From the NCBI GenBank assembly GCA_036365515.1, contig CM070874.1:167833297-167897296 (forward strand): a stretch of DNA of 64,000 nt, in the 5' to 3' direction. This document shows positions 1 to 11,600 of the stretch, in pieces (the first letter of the stretch is position 1; every line of letters starts with the position of its first letter). The translations under genes and the position numbers were made by a program. Source of the stretch: Torymus aiolomorphi. Taxonomy: Eukaryota; Arthropoda; Insecta; Hymenoptera; Torymidae. The notes below the pieces were generated by a model, which ran no database searches, was not told the origin of the DNA, and saw only the letters and a list, made by a program, of their open reading frames with translations.

Positions 1-301
1 TATGTATAAAATATAAATAAAATAATAGGTATGATTTTTTTTTAAATTATGTGTGAAAAATAAATAAAATAATTGATTGTAATATTATCGTCAAAACCTT
101 TTAAAGTTCCTAAAGAACCTTTACTTCAAATTATATTTTTTTTGTGATATTTCACACATAGGGTACTTGTCTCTAGTAGTATGCCTGTCCGTATTTGTGT
201 GCTCTTTCTGGAATTTCCGACGTAAGAAAAAGGTCCTAACCCTAAAAATAATAAATGGCTATTATAAAACTGTTCAGGTTTATGGTAAATTAGGAGGCAA
301 T
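1..301. other. A+T-rich DNA, no gene recognised
   Basis: Short ORFs here show no recognisable motif and no codon structure. The right edge adjoins a candidate copia LTR. I see nothing else to annotate. Confidence 0.4.
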
Positions 302-582
302 TGTTTAATAGAGAAAATATATGGACAGACTTTGCTGAGGTGGCAAACGCCAGTCGGCACGTCCGACTTGCATCCCAGTTGAATAGCGAGTATAAATAAC
401 AATCATTCTATGTGCGCTATACTGCTCTCGCATCTCACGCAACTCTCATGCATAGAGACACAGTAGTGGGCAGACACACATGTGTGTGTTTCGTCTGCCG
501 TCGCTCAGCAGACGCGCATACCATTGTGTCTTCGCGTATACGTACAGCGTCCGGTATGTTGAGATATTCACATATTCCAACA
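302..582 (-). mobile_element. Candidate 3' LTR of a copia element
   Basis: Read on the minus strand, the segment opens with TGTTGGAATATG, the start typical of copia LTRs. It is immediately preceded by a purine-rich tract (AAGGAGCGG, about 583-591) that suits a polypurine tract. It lies just downstream of the copia pol remnant at 682-2037, in the same orientation. The distal end at 302 (minus strand ...TTAAACA) is a guess based on the expected CA terminus, since the partner LTR is not in the window. Confidence 0.5.
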
Positions 583-681
583 CCGCTCCTTGAATTTTCA
601 ACATTGCAATTAAGTTTTCATTTTTTTATTCAATCCTACAGTAATTTTCAAGTTTTACGTCGTTACTAGAATTCTTTTATT

Positions 682-2037
682 TTAAATCAATCTCAACGCT
701 TTTCTATTTTTCAAAAACTTTGTTTTATCTAGACTCTTTGTTAACATATCTGCTAGATTAAATTCTGAGTCTTTTTTTACTACGTCGATTAGTCCATTTT
801 CGTAGTTTTCATTAATGTAATGATACTGCACTTCTCAATGTGCTTCGAATTCTTTGTAAAGTTGCCGTATTTTGCGATTGCAATTGTGCCTGAGTTGTCT
901 TCATGCATTTTAATTGGTATATTAAATTTAACATTAAATGATTCGCATAATAAATTTCTAATGAACAAGATTTCTGTGACTGCTTCAGACATAGCAGTAT
1001 ATTCTGCAAAAGTAGAACATTTTGTTACTGTATTTTGTTTATGCGTTTTCCAAAAAATTAAATTTCCATATAATCTAATTACAAAACCTGTTGTGGATTT
1101 TCTATCTACGTTATCTCCTGCATAGTCAGAATCTACAATATAATTTAAAACTTCGCTGTTTACATTATCATAGTACGTTAGCTTCAAATCTTTAGTCTTA
1201 AATTAGTATTTCATAATTCTCAATGCATATTTAAAGTGTCTTTGGTCATAACAGCTTTGGTAATGACTTAAATAATTAACGCTATATGCTATATCTGGCC
1301 TTGTGCCTGTACTGATATATAATAATTCGCCGATTAAATTTCTGTATTTTATTCTTTCATCTATTTCATTTGCCTGCTTTAATTTTAGATTACACTCCAT
1401 TGGAGTATCGTATAATTTTGCATTTTCAAGCTTGTATTTTATAGCCAGAGATTCGATATATTTTGTTTGACGTAGGGTCATTTTACCTCTATCTTCACTA
1501 TATTCAATATTGATGCCAATATATTGGTTAACTTTGCCCAAATCTTTCATTATAAATCTTTCCATTAAACTTGCTTGTACTTTGTTTATTTTATTTTTGA
1601 CTTTACAAAAAATCAAGAGATCATTTACAAAAACTAGTATACATATTGAATCTTTGCCTGTATTATTTACGTATAGACAGTAATCGTAGTTACTTCTTAC
1701 AAAATTCAGTTTTTCGACATATTTGTTGAAACAATCATACCAAGCTCTAGGACTTTCGCTGAGACCATACAGAGCCTTTTGCAATTTGCAAATTTTATTG
1801 CCTTCAGTTTCATAACCTTTCGGTTCGTTGATGTACACTTCTGATTTTACATGATTTTTGATTTAAAAAGGCCATTTCAATATGCATTTGTTCTATAAAT
1901 AATTTATTTTTACAACTGAATGACAATAAAATTTTCAACGTTTGCATTTTACCTACAGGTGAATAAACATTTTCAACATATTCCTTTGTTTGAAATTTCG
2001 AACGTTCACAGTGAACGAAAAAACTAAAATTTGCCAT
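682..2037 (-). pseudogene. Ty1/copia pol remnant (reverse transcriptase and RNase H)
   Basis: Three minus-strand pieces follow the copia order. The reverse transcriptase N-terminal side is at 1810-2037. The reverse transcriptase core is at 1203-1838, with the family signatures KALYGLSESPRAWY and GTRPDIAYSVNYLS. RNase H is at 789-1187, with DSDYAGDNVDRKSTTGF and the AEYTAMSEA block. A frameshift near 838 separates the C-terminal tail (DMLTKSLDKTKF), which ends in a TAA at 682-684. Frameshifts also separate the upstream pieces. The polymerase motif normally YVDD reads FVND at about 1615-1645, so a catalytic aspartate is lost. Gag, protease and integrase are absent. This is a dead, 5'-truncated copy. 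Confidence 0.9.
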
Positions 2038-2169
2038 TTACATTATAACCGGTTTAAAACCATAAAACAGGGTAGGAATGGACCAAAAACAGTGTAAAAA
2101 CCAATTTAGAACTTCACCACCCCCAAAACAACCCTCACAGACAAGTCAATTTTCCCATAGCGACACACA

Positions 2170-3392
2170 CGAAAACTAAAATTCTGAGAGCCGTAATTAC
2201 GTCGTTCGGAAAAATGTTTCGACGGTTTCTTGTAGATAAAGTCCCCAAATACTTAGAACAAAATTATGAACGAAATCGCTTTTCCGGAAAAGGCCTCTCA
2301 GGGCGATATAATGTGTCTTAAACACGAAAAAAAATTCCTGGAGTCGCAATTACGTTGTTCGGAAAAATGTTACGACTGTTTCTTATAGATAAAGACGCCA
2401 AATGCTTTGAAAAAGATTATGAAGGAAATCGCTTTTCCGGAAAAGCCCTCCCAGGGCGATATAGTGTGTCGTAAGCGGGAAAAAATTTCCCAGAGCCGCA
2501 ATTACGTCGCTCGGAAAAATGTTTCGACGGTTTCGTGTAGATAAATTTCGCAAATGATTAGAAAAAAATTATGAACGTAATCGTTTTTCCGGAAAAGCCC
2601 CCCCCAGGGCGATATACTGTGTCTTCAACACGAAAAAAAATTCCCTGAGCCGCAATTACGTCCTTCGAAAAAATGTTGCGACTATTTCTTATAGATAACG
2701 ATGCCAAATGCTTAGAAAAAGATTAGGAACGAAATCGCTTTTCCGGAAAAGCTCCCCAGGGCGATATACTTTGTTTCAAACACGAAGAAAATTTTCCAGA
2801 GCCGCAGTCACGTCGTTCGGAAAAATGTTTCGACGTTTTCTTGTAGATAAAGTCCCCAAATGCTTAGAAAAAAATTATGAACGAAATCGCTTTTCCTGAA
2901 AAGCCCCCCTGAGCGATATACTGTGTTTTAAACACGAAAAGAAATTCCCTGAGCCGCAATTACGTCGTTCGAAAAAATGTTGCGACTGTTTCTTATAGAT
3001 AACGACGCCAAATGCCTAGAAAAAGATTAGGAACGAAACCGCTTTTCCGAAAAAGCCCCCCAGGGCCATATCCTTTGTTTCAAACACGAAGAAAAATTCC
3101 CAGAGCGGCAGTCACGTCGTTCGGAAAAATGTTTCGACGGTTTCTTGTAGATAAAGTTGCCAAATGCTTAGAAAAAAATTATGAACGCAATCGCTTTTCC
3201 GGAAAAGCCCTCCCAAGGCGATATACTGTGTCTTGAACACGAAAAAAGCATTCCCAGAGCCGCATTACGTCGTTCGGAAAAATGTTGTGACTGTTTCTTA
3301 TAGATAAAGACGCCAAATGCTTTGAAAAAGTTATGAACGAAATCGCTTTTCCGGAAAAGCTCTCCCAGGGCGATATACCGTGTCTTAAACCC
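2170..3392. repeat. Satellite block: about eight 152-bp monomers in alternating A/B order
   Basis: A monomer containing a CGGAAAAATGTT core recurs near 2209, 2359, 2511, 2667, 2818, 2970, 3121 and 3274, a period of about 152 bp. Odd monomers carry TTTCGACGGTTTCTTGTAG followed by AAAGT; even monomers carry a GACTGTTTCTTATAGATAA form followed by a GACGCC-type sequence. The order is A-B-A-B-A-B-A-B, so the real unit is a dimer of about 305 bp. Short ORFs across the block repeat with it and are not genes. Confidence 0.9.
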
Positions 3393-3644
3393 ACTTTTGA
3401 ATTTTTGAATAACATGGATTTTATAGAGAACGTTGAGATGAACTGTCCCAATAAGATATCGCAGGAAAAAAAAATGACTACATATTGTTCTTTAACCTCA
3501 AAGTCTCTACCACCTGGAGTAGGTACAAGGCGGCTCGGCCAGCACAGTTTGCGAGATTCGGCTGGGCCCCAATATACGTATTCCACTAGAAGCTATCCAG
3601 CGAGCCCCGATTTCTGTACCTGTCCCTATTTGTGTGAATGGGAA
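3393..3644. other. Unassigned junction between satellite and Polinton
   Basis: This stretch separates the last satellite monomer from the broken C-terminal end of the Polinton major capsid gene. A short minus-strand ORF crosses it, but it also runs into the satellite and shows nothing I recognise. Confidence 0.3.
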
Positions 3645-4390
3645 CTTCTCCCTATGGAAGAAGTGGATATTCGTAGAATTCCTAGCTGCGGTAACTCATA
3701 ACCACAGGTCTATTTTTCTCAATGTAATTGAAGAGAGGAATATTACGCTTATCGGAGATAAATACGTATAGTATCAACCTCCCTATCTTCGTCAGCTCAA
3801 TTTCAAATTTCTCATAAGTATGATTTGCTCCTGCTGTCTGTATTATGGCATTGATATCATTTCTCGATCCCATGAGTATGAGTTCATGTTCAACATTTAC
3901 TAAACTTTTTCTATAATCTTCGGCAAATTCAAGAATCATGCTCAGAGGTATAGACAGGTCGAAGTATCCATCATCGTTGGTGAGTTTCTGCCATTCTTCT
4001 ACATCGAGCCAGCCAGCCTTCTCAATGATGAATTTCTAACTAGGGCTGAGAGAAACCTTTCATGAGAGCAGTTAACCATACATTTTTACATTTATCAATT
4101 TCAATAGCATTGATCTCGTATCTGATTTCTTAAAACATATGACAGACGGCATTGTTGTCTGATATAAAATATTCGACTGGTATACCATCCGGTTTAACTA
4201 ATTTACTACATACATGTTGTGAACTTCGTGATGGTATAAGATATAAATCCTAATGTTGAATAGCGATGCAAATTTCATCGCTGTTTCCAAACGATGACGT
4301 AGTATAGGGCTCATGTGCGTGAAGTTCGTAGTGAGCGACTAACTCATCAAATGTTACAGGTGACTGAATGTTTAGAATTTCTTCCATCAT
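3645..4390 (-). pseudogene. Polinton major capsid-type protein, decayed and 3'-truncated
   Basis: Minus-strand translation in shifting frames matches the conserved insect Polinton capsid-type protein. An N-terminal block starting at the ATG at 4388-4390 is followed by SDEICIAIQHQDLYLIPS, then EINAIEIDKCKNVWLTALMK, then DDGYFDLSIPLSMILEFAEDY, and finally the open piece 3682-3939 ending in IEKNRPVVMSYRS. A TAG follows where family members usually have Trp. Matching sequence continues to about 3645 and stops short of the usual C-terminus. Polinton major capsid proteins are predicted double jelly-roll folds. The minor capsid and protease genes lie directly upstream on the same strand, as in animal Polintons. 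The assignment is from remembered family patterns, not a search. Confidence 0.72.
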
Positions 4391-4575
4391 TTTGTAAACA
4401 ACAGATAAAAATACAGGTTATTTTTGACCAGCGACAATTCTTAGACCGACACTTTTCAGGAACTGAATGTTTTGCCGTGCTAGTGCTCTGCTTGCTCGCT
4501 GATGACTGATGGGCTGTCTACATGTTGAGCTCCTTATATATCCCCTACCGACCTTGCTGTTGTAAACGATTCCCA

Positions 4576-5265
4576 TTACATTTGCTTCATGTGAAGTTTG
4601 ATTGTGATTACTTCTCCTCGAAAATTAACTAAACGACCGTCTTGATCGATTATGCGTATTTACAAGTGATCTATGCTTTTAACTGTAACTGGAAGATAAA
4701 TTACCTGTGAGGGTACCTCAATGATCTTATATCCTGGCGGTACTGCTGGAATGAATTCGTATATCGTGTGAACCTTAGAGCCGTTTATATGCGCGTGAAG
4801 TAATATTACACTCAACTCGCAACGCGTTGATCTTGGGGATAGTTACAGACAAATTCGAATTATGTATGAAATAAGCTTCTAGAACGCGTTTCGTGAATCC
4901 AAGTAGTTGACCAATAGAATCTTGAGGAATCTTGAGAATCAATTGGATGACTAGACTTAATGACACTGCGTAGTGTATTATTGTTTGGCTTCAGACTGAA
5001 TGAAATACCTTTTGATGCTAAAGTTTTGACGGAGAAAGTTTGCTATATCCTCTGTCTCGTAACTACCAGTTGGTAAAAATAATTCTTCTTTTCCCACGTC
5101 AAATTTGTTATTACCTCTGTCGATATTTGGTATAGAATTGAAGGTTAAAAGTTCAACTAAACTGAGAACGTAATTTTTGTTTGGTCAAAGTTAAATAGGT
5201 GGAAAATACTGTACTTCGAGAACCGATGAATTACCGGAGAGACTTAACGTCAGTGAATTCTGCAT
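4576..5265 (-). pseudogene. Polinton minor capsid (penton-type) protein, decayed
   Basis: The first ATG (5263-5265) opens a minus-strand sequence with NSLTLSLSGNSSVLEVQYF, then NYVLSLVELLTFNSIPNI, PTGSYETEDIANFLRQNF, DSIGQLLGFTKRVLEAYFI, and near the C-terminus AVPPGYKIIEVPSQVIYLPV and IIDQDGRLVNFRGE. A TAA lies at 4576-4578. At about 230 codons this is close to family length, but several stops and frameshifts interrupt it. These blocks are characteristic of the minor capsid protein of animal Polintons, predicted to form single jelly-roll pentons. It sits between the capsid gene (3645-4390) and the protease, all on the minus strand. Confidence 0.78.
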
Positions 5266-5293
5266 GACTATACAATGTAGAATGATTAAACTA

Positions 5294-5555
5294 TCATTGT
5301 TTTTGTATAGCCCGACCTAGCTTGTTACATATGAACTTGAGACAGAGGTGACCACAGTTGAATGTATTGTAATCTTGATATCTATCATGATTGTATTTAA
5401 CTTCATTCACTCGCAAATACAGCATCAAGTCAATAGGTAGTTGAAGATCTCCGAATCTATGAAAGTAAACTACTTTGTCTCCACGTTGGCGGTATGCTAC
5501 CGAATGCGTTCCAGGATCATCTTTATCATCTAAATTTACAATAGCTGATTCACGA
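5294..5555 (-). pseudogene. Polinton adenovirus-like cysteine protease, C-terminal half
   Basis: The reading frame shows AIVNLDDKDDPGTHSVAY, then VVYFHRFGDLQLPIDLMLYL, then YNTFNCGHLCLKFI. These match the Ulp1/adenain-like protease of Polintons: the PGTH histidine region, the acidic/aromatic YF..FG region, and the CGHLCL block holding the nucleophilic cysteine. The His position is normally followed by Trp; here it is Ser. The gene is cut at 5555/5556 by the Foldback-like element, and its N-terminal half resumes at 16366 on the same strand. A 9-bp duplication (5556-5564 and 16357-16365) marks the break. In Polintons this protease is thought to process capsid precursors. Confidence 0.85.
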
Positions 5556-5564
5556 TCACGGGAC
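5556..5564. repeat. Left 9-bp target site duplication of the Foldback-like element
   Basis: The sequence TCACGGGAC here is repeated exactly at 16357-16365. The inverted terminal sequence ATGAAGCT begins immediately inside both copies. Confidence 0.85.
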
Positions 5565-5754
5565 ATGAAGCTGAAGCTACCCGCCAAACATTCTATCCGC
5601 CGGAAGACCCGTACTGAAATAGTGGGGCAAAATGAGATATGTAAAAATTTCGCTATAAATATTGTTTACAAGCATGCGAGTCACATATAAGTGATGACAA
5701 CACATAGTAGCAATGACAAAATATATAAATCAGCGTCAAAAAATTTTTGGTGCT

Positions 5755-5946
5755 AATTATTTAAATAAACAATTAAGCAGCTTACTTGCATAAAAAGCAA
5801 GGATATCCGCAGCTTTGCGAATTTTGGAGCTGTAACTCTGGTTCAAATTATGACAGGATAACGAAACTGCGGGAAAATGTTCTTCTGATCTTGACAAACA
5901 TCTCCGTGTAGGAGAATTTGCGGCACCAATTATTTAAATAAACAAG
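5755..5946 (+). repeat. Foldback left-arm tandem repeat, part before the BEL insertion
   Basis: One full unit of about 172 bp, beginning near AATTATTTAAATAAAC, and the start of the next. The array is interrupted at 5946/5947 and resumes at 13515. Confidence 0.85.
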
Positions 5947-7047
5947 TGTTTGGGAATTTAGTAAGTTTGAATTCCCGCGCGTTCTCGCGGAACGGCTCCA
6001 CTCACTGCGTCGCCGCGGTGCGACAGCACCTCGTGGTGTCTCAGCGGAAAAGCTGAGACGCGACACTGACTACTCAAGTTATACGTGATATGTCGGTCTC
6101 TCTCGCTCTCTCACATGCAAATGTGAGAGAGTGATTGATTTGATTATCGCGGTAACGAGGACGAGGCCGAGAAGAAGGAAGTGGTTCAAGGCCTCGCTCT
6201 CTCTGGATCTAGCTCGCCACGAGGTAACACCGGTCGGTAACTACACTGCAATTCTCCATCGGATTTTCTCAGCATTCTCATCGGCTCTACTCATCTGTTT
6301 CACTGGCTCTTCTCATCTCTGGCTCTACTCATCAAGGAAAACTCATCTCCTTGCTTTGGCCACTGCATCGCTGGAGCAACTCACCGTTGCAGTTTATCTG
6401 CAGCACTCGTGCAAGGTAACCTCAAAATTTACACAGTGACTAAGCACGTGCGCGGACACAGACAAACTCATTACACTCTTGTCTGGCGGAATTCTCACAC
6501 ACACAATTGGATCAATAATTACCTAATCGTGTGCGCTCAATTATGGGTCACAATTAAGTCACTAATATTGAATTGTGTACTCAACCAGCAGCACCTTCTA
6601 CCATCAGCAGCAAGTTGCGGCAGAGTCAAGGCAAGCGTTTCACTCACTCATTGGAATTAGCAAGACTCGTTAGCATCACTCATTGAATATATATCATTTA
6701 ACGGATATACTCAAATTTGGCCAAACTCATTGTGCGACACAGGTTAGTCGTCTCTAGTGAGAGATTGCAACTACATTCGTCTAAGTACTGCGTACACACT
6801 ACTTGTTAAGATTCACTCATTTATATAATTCGAACAAAAACCATTACAACTCCGATTATTACTTGCATGCGAATCTTTAGAATCATTGTTAACTGCTGTT
6901 AATTATTGTTAGAATTAATGAAATTTATGATGCGACTTAGAACTGATATAATATATTGAAGTTTTATTTACTTATGTGTGTGACTCAAATTTATTTCAAC
7001 ACCCACAGCATGTACTCATATGACTATAACTATGGCTTTATTAAGCA
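5947..7047 (+). repeat. 5' LTR of the BEL/Pao element
   Basis: It aligns along its length with 12411-13514. It carries a 27-bp extra segment near 6300 (a local duplication of TCTCATC-type sequence). Its 3' terminus (TTATTAAGCA) has drifted from the CTCAAACA end of the 3' LTR, so the exact end is approximate. Confidence 0.88.
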
Positions 7048-7050
7048 TTT

Positions 7051-7069
7051 TAGTCCTTCGAGCCGGATT
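7051..7069 (+). promoter_or_regulatory. Primer-binding site, probably for tRNA-Tyr
   Basis: TAGTCCTTCGAGCCGGATT lies a few bases after the 5' LTR. Apart from one mismatch in the TGG, it is complementary to the conserved 3' end of animal tRNA-Tyr (...CCGGCTCGAAGGA plus CCA). The tRNA identity rests on recalled tRNA sequence. Confidence 0.7.
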
Positions 7070-7138
7070 ATCATGCTGTGGTGTGTAATAGAGCCAGTGA
7101 AAACATACTCATTCTTGGTAATCTCAAAGAATCTGACA

Positions 7139-8635
7139 ATGGCTGACGACAAGGAGAAGAGGGTTGAATCCGCCCACAGCTCAGACAACGAGGACAACTC
7201 AAACAAGCAGGAGGAAGGGGCTCAACAACTAACTGTTGACGACAAGCTCCAGAGCACTGCTAGCGGATCTACCACCACCACCAAGTCCTTCATGCCCTTG
7301 TTGCCACCTGGTTTGACTGTATCGGACAACTCAACAAAGAGGATTCGCTCAAAGTCTCCGATGAATGTGCCTGCTTCGTTGATCTGCAAGGTTAGCTCAC
7401 AATATGTTAGACTCCAGAAGCTGAAACGGATTTCCAATTATGTTGAGGACAAGGAAGGCACTGTTCACATGAACAATTTGGTGACGTGGAGGAAGGATGC
7501 TGAGGAAATTTATGAACTCTACGGGAGAGAACATGCACTTATTGAGGATGCATGTCCAGCATCATTCGTGACCAATCCTTATTTCAGCTCGGACTTCCAC
7601 GACTCATTCCACGAACAGTACCACTCAATAATGTTTAACCTCAGCAAGTTGGAGCAAATATGGCACTCTCAACATAAAACCACTCAACCTCCAAGCACCG
7701 GTGAGACTGAACACTTCCAGATCAGCAAGTTGCCGGAGATCAAGCTGCCAACTTTTAACGGAACTTACACTGAAGGGACAGCCTACAAGGAGCTCTTTAC
7801 TGGATTAATACTCAAGAGGGGAGGCCTCAAGGATTACGCTAAGCTCTATTACTTGCGTAGTTCACTTACAGGTGCACCACTCACACTCATTGAAGGATTG
7901 ACTCTCTGTGATGAATCACTCAAGCCTGCATGGGACACTCTTGTGGCGAGGTATGAAAACAAACGGGTCCTTCTCAATGATCAGCTGGATCGTTTGGCAG
8001 ACTTGGCAGCAGCACAAAATAACAACTCGGCATCACTCAACACATTAGTAACGGAAATGTCCAAGATACGGATATCTCTCCACATATTGGTACCAAAGAA
8101 AGAATTGGGTGATCATATCTTGGCCAATCGGATGGCGAGGCTGCTGGATAGGACTACTCGAGAAGCATGGGAGACTTTTGAGGAATTTGAAGCTTTTCTG
8201 ATAGCTCGAGTCCGTGCTTTGGAGATTGCGTCGGGTACACCAGCCGGATCTCACAAACCATCATCATCTCCAACCTCAAAGGTCGTCAAGGCCCATCAAA
8301 GCTCAAGCCCCGGAGTCTCTCAAGCCAAGCCGCCAAACTCATCAAAGATGTTGCACTCAAGCAGGATCTCACAGCATCCGTGCACACATTGTGGAGCACC
8401 TCTTTTTATTGTTGCGTGCCCAACGTTCAAGCGCCTTTCTGAACAGGAACGGAGGAAGTTTGTCATGGAGAAGTCTCTCTGCTTCAACTGTCTGGGCTTG
8501 CATTCTGTGAAGAACTGTAAGTCACAGTACCGGTGTAAGACGTGTAACGGTAACCATCACACCATGATACACATATCACGCTACCTAGGCAACAAACCAC
8601 AAGGCAGCTCGGAACCCGGTACAACTCAACAATAA
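7139..8635 (+). CDS. gag: BEL/Pao Gag polyprotein
   Basis: This is an open frame of about 498 codons from the first ATG after the primer-binding site that gives a sensible Gag start (MADDKEKR). Further upstream the frame is open but lies in the LTR. An acidic, Ser/Asn-rich N-terminus leads into a DUF1759-type Gag domain (LPEIKLPTFNGTY through LKDYAKLYYLRSSLTGAP and RYENKRVLLNDQLDRL). A Ser/Pro-rich linker follows, then paired zinc-binding motifs (CTHCGAPLFIVAC, CFNCLGLHSVKNC, CKTCNGNHHTMIH), as in BEL/Pao nucleocapsid regions. A TAA ends it at 8633-8635. The protease begins downstream in the same frame, so this stop probably arose by mutation in a fused gag-pol frame. It is the best-preserved ORF of the element. 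Confidence 0.9.
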   Translation: MADDKEKRVESAHSSDNEDNSNKQEEGAQQLTVDDKLQSTASGSTTTTKSFMPLLPPGLTVSDNSTKRIRSKSPMNVPASLICKVSSQYVRLQKLKRISNYVEDKEGTVHMNNLVTWRKDAEEIYELYGREHALIEDACPASFVTNPYFSSDFHDSFHEQYHSIMFNLSKLEQIWHSQHKTTQPPSTGETEHFQISKLPEIKLPTFNGTYTEGTAYKELFTGLILKRGGLKDYAKLYYLRSSLTGAPLTLIEGLTLCDESLKPAWDTLVARYENKRVLLNDQLDRLADLAAAQNNNSASLNTLVTEMSKIRISLHILVPKKELGDHILANRMARLLDRTTREAWETFEEFEAFLIARVRALEIASGTPAGSHKPSSSPTSKVVKAHQSSSPGVSQAKPPNSSKMLHSSRISQHPCTHCGAPLFIVACPTFKRLSEQERRKFVMEKSLCFNCLGLHSVKNCKSQYRCKTCNGNHHTMIHISRYLGNKPQGSSEPGTTQQ

Positions 8636-11600
8636 GAAAACGGCGCAATCATCTCGTCTCACGGCCAAACTCAACGGACAGACTTATTTACTCACTCAAC
8701 ATTATTAGCAACTGCCTTGGCATGGTATGACTTATCGGTAACATCTCACAAACTCAGAATACTCATCGATTCAGGTTCTGAAGTATCATTCATTTCGAAG
8801 GATACCGTGGATCTACTCAGACTCAAACGGCAATACTCATCTATACCGATTCATGGAATTGGAGGCACGCACTCAACTCGAACACTCGGAAAGATTCAAA
8901 TAGACTTAAGGCCCATCTACAGGAATCTAAAGTATCATCAATGTTACCATCAGCGCAATGTGCGCAACTCACGTGGAATCATACGGAAAAATTAAACTTG
9001 GCTGATCCTACCTTTTGGAAACCTCAACCAGTGGATTTACTCATCGGTGCTGATTATTATGGACAAATTATGAAACCTAATCTCATAAAGGGGAGTGTAA
9101 CTGAACCAGTTGCACAATTATCAATCTTTGGCTGGCTCATAGTAGGTCCATTCAACTCAGCTGTTCAACACAAAACAGTACTTCACACAACGGCTTCACT
9201 CAACACTGAAGGCTTGCAGGAACTACTCACTCGTTTTTGGGTTCAAGAAGAGCCACCCTCAACTTCTGCAGTCAAACTCAACAAGGAAGAAGCAATGTGT
9301 GAACAACATTTTGTTGAAACTCACGCGAGAGATACTGATGGACGATATCTAGTCAGATTACCTCTCACAACCTCAGCAGAAGTACTAGGAAATTCATTCG
9401 GGAAAGCTCAAGCATGCCTCAAACGAATACTCACAAAATGCAATCAAGAAAGCATCTACAAGAAAAGGTATTATGCATTTATGGAAGAATACTGCAAATT
9501 GGGCCACATGGTGCAGATCCCTCAACAGGAAATATCTGCCAAACCATCTTACTATCTTCCTTACCATGGAGTACTACGAGAAGATAGTTTAACAACAAAA
9601 CTAAGAGCAGTATTCAATGGTTCAACACTCACGACAAATGGAAACTCACTCAACGATATAATGCATACTGGGCCCAACCTCTCACCTAACATTGTGGATG
9701 TTCTCATATGGATTCGAACTCAGCCATTTGTATTCTCAACTGACATTACTAAAATGTATCGTCAGATTAAGGTTCATCCTTAGGATTGGAATCTACAACG
9801 CATTTTGTGGGTAGATGCAAAGGGTCAACTCGCTCTCTTTCAGCTGACTACAGTCACCTATGGAACACGAGCAGCTCCGTACATAGCAATCCGGACACTC
9901 CTTCAGCTGGTCAAGGATCAAGGAGACAATTATCCACTTGCGGTAGACTCACTACTCTTTGGAAGGTATGTGGATGATATCTTCGGTGGAGCTGCATCAA
10001 CGGAAATTCTCATCGAAAAGGCCAAGCAGTTGACCGCTCTCTGCGCGGCGGGCGGTTTTCCGCTAGCAAAATGGAATTCAAACTCACATGGCTTCCTTAA
10101 AGAATTTCTCAAAGAGCCAGCAGCCGAAGAAGCTGTACCTCTAGATGATTGCGCTACAAATCTACTCGGGATGAAATGGCTCCCACATTCGGATCAGCTC
10201 TCCTTCAGAATGACTCTGCCGCCCCACAAGGAGAGGATAACGAAAAAGATTATACTGTCAGAAGTATCTCAATTGTACGATCCCATCGGAATAATCTCAG
10301 CGGTAATAATCACATCAAAAATCCTCCTGCAAGAACTGTAGCTTCACAAGCTCTCTTGGGACGAATCACTGCCAAACTCAATTGTGAAAAAATGGTTGGA
10401 CATCCGAGAAGATCTCAAAACCTTGAACACAATCGCCATACCAAGGTGGTTAGGAATTCAGGAAAACTCAGTCGTGGAACCTCATGGCTTCTCGGATGCT
10501 TCACAACAGGCAATGACCGCAGTTCTGTACATTAAGACTACAACACGCTCATCTCACTCAACTTCATCATTTCTCATCTCCAAGACAAAAGTGGCACCAC
10601 TCAAACAACTGTCAATCCCACGATTGGAATTAGGAGCGGCAGTGCTACTCACGAAGTTGGCAAAACACGTTTTGGATAACTCACGTCTGCGAATTTCACA
10701 TTCATCTGTGGATAGATGCAAGGGTAGCACTCACATGGATACACTCACACCCCTCAAAATAGAAGGATTTCGTTGGAAATAGAGTCGCCTTAATTCAAGA
10801 ACTCATTCCAACAGCTCAATGGAGACATGTGCCTGGAGCTGAAAATCGAGCAGACTGCGCTTCGCGAGGAGTACTTACTGCACAACTCAGAGAGCACCAT
10901 TTATGGTGGCACGGACCGAGTTGGCTCTGCAAGACAGATTCAGCTTGGCCATCTCAAGCAACCTCCATTCAAGAGAACAACCTTCCAGAATTGAGGGCCA
11001 AGGTCACACTCACCACAGCCAAATCAAACTCATGCACCGTATGGAACATCATCGAGCATTATTCGTCACTCACTCAACTCATAAGAATCACTGGGTGGGT
11101 AATGATCGCATGTCATCGATTCAAGGCGAAAGGTAAAATTCACCATGGATCGAAACTCACTACTGATCTAATCAGCAAGGCAAAACTCTTCTGGGTCAAG
11201 AAGATTCAGCAAGTTCATTTTCACTCAGAACTCATCATGCTGAAAAATTCTCAAGACCCAAGAAATCATGTTTTCAACAAGATGACTGCTTATACGGTGG
11301 CGCTCAACTCACTCTGGCACACACTCGGCAGGAATTTTGGATCATCCGAGGCTGAGCACCGGTCACATATATTAAAATGTGTGACTTGTGCAAGGTATGG
11401 GGCTCAACGGGTTCAGCAACTCATGGGGCAACTACCCATGGCCAGGGTCACCCCATCATCACCTTTCACTCACACAGGGATCGATTACGCCGGGTCAATC
11501 ACCATAACCTCATGGAAAGGTCGTGGATCCAAAACATACAAATGCTGGATTTGTATCTTTGTGTGCTTCTCAACATCAGCTGTTCATCTAGAACTGGTCA

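Noticed and set aside
3179..3701. Overlapping ORFs on both strands at the end of the satellite block
   Set aside because: They start inside satellite monomers and show no motif; the only coding signal nearby is the Polinton capsid gene from 3645.
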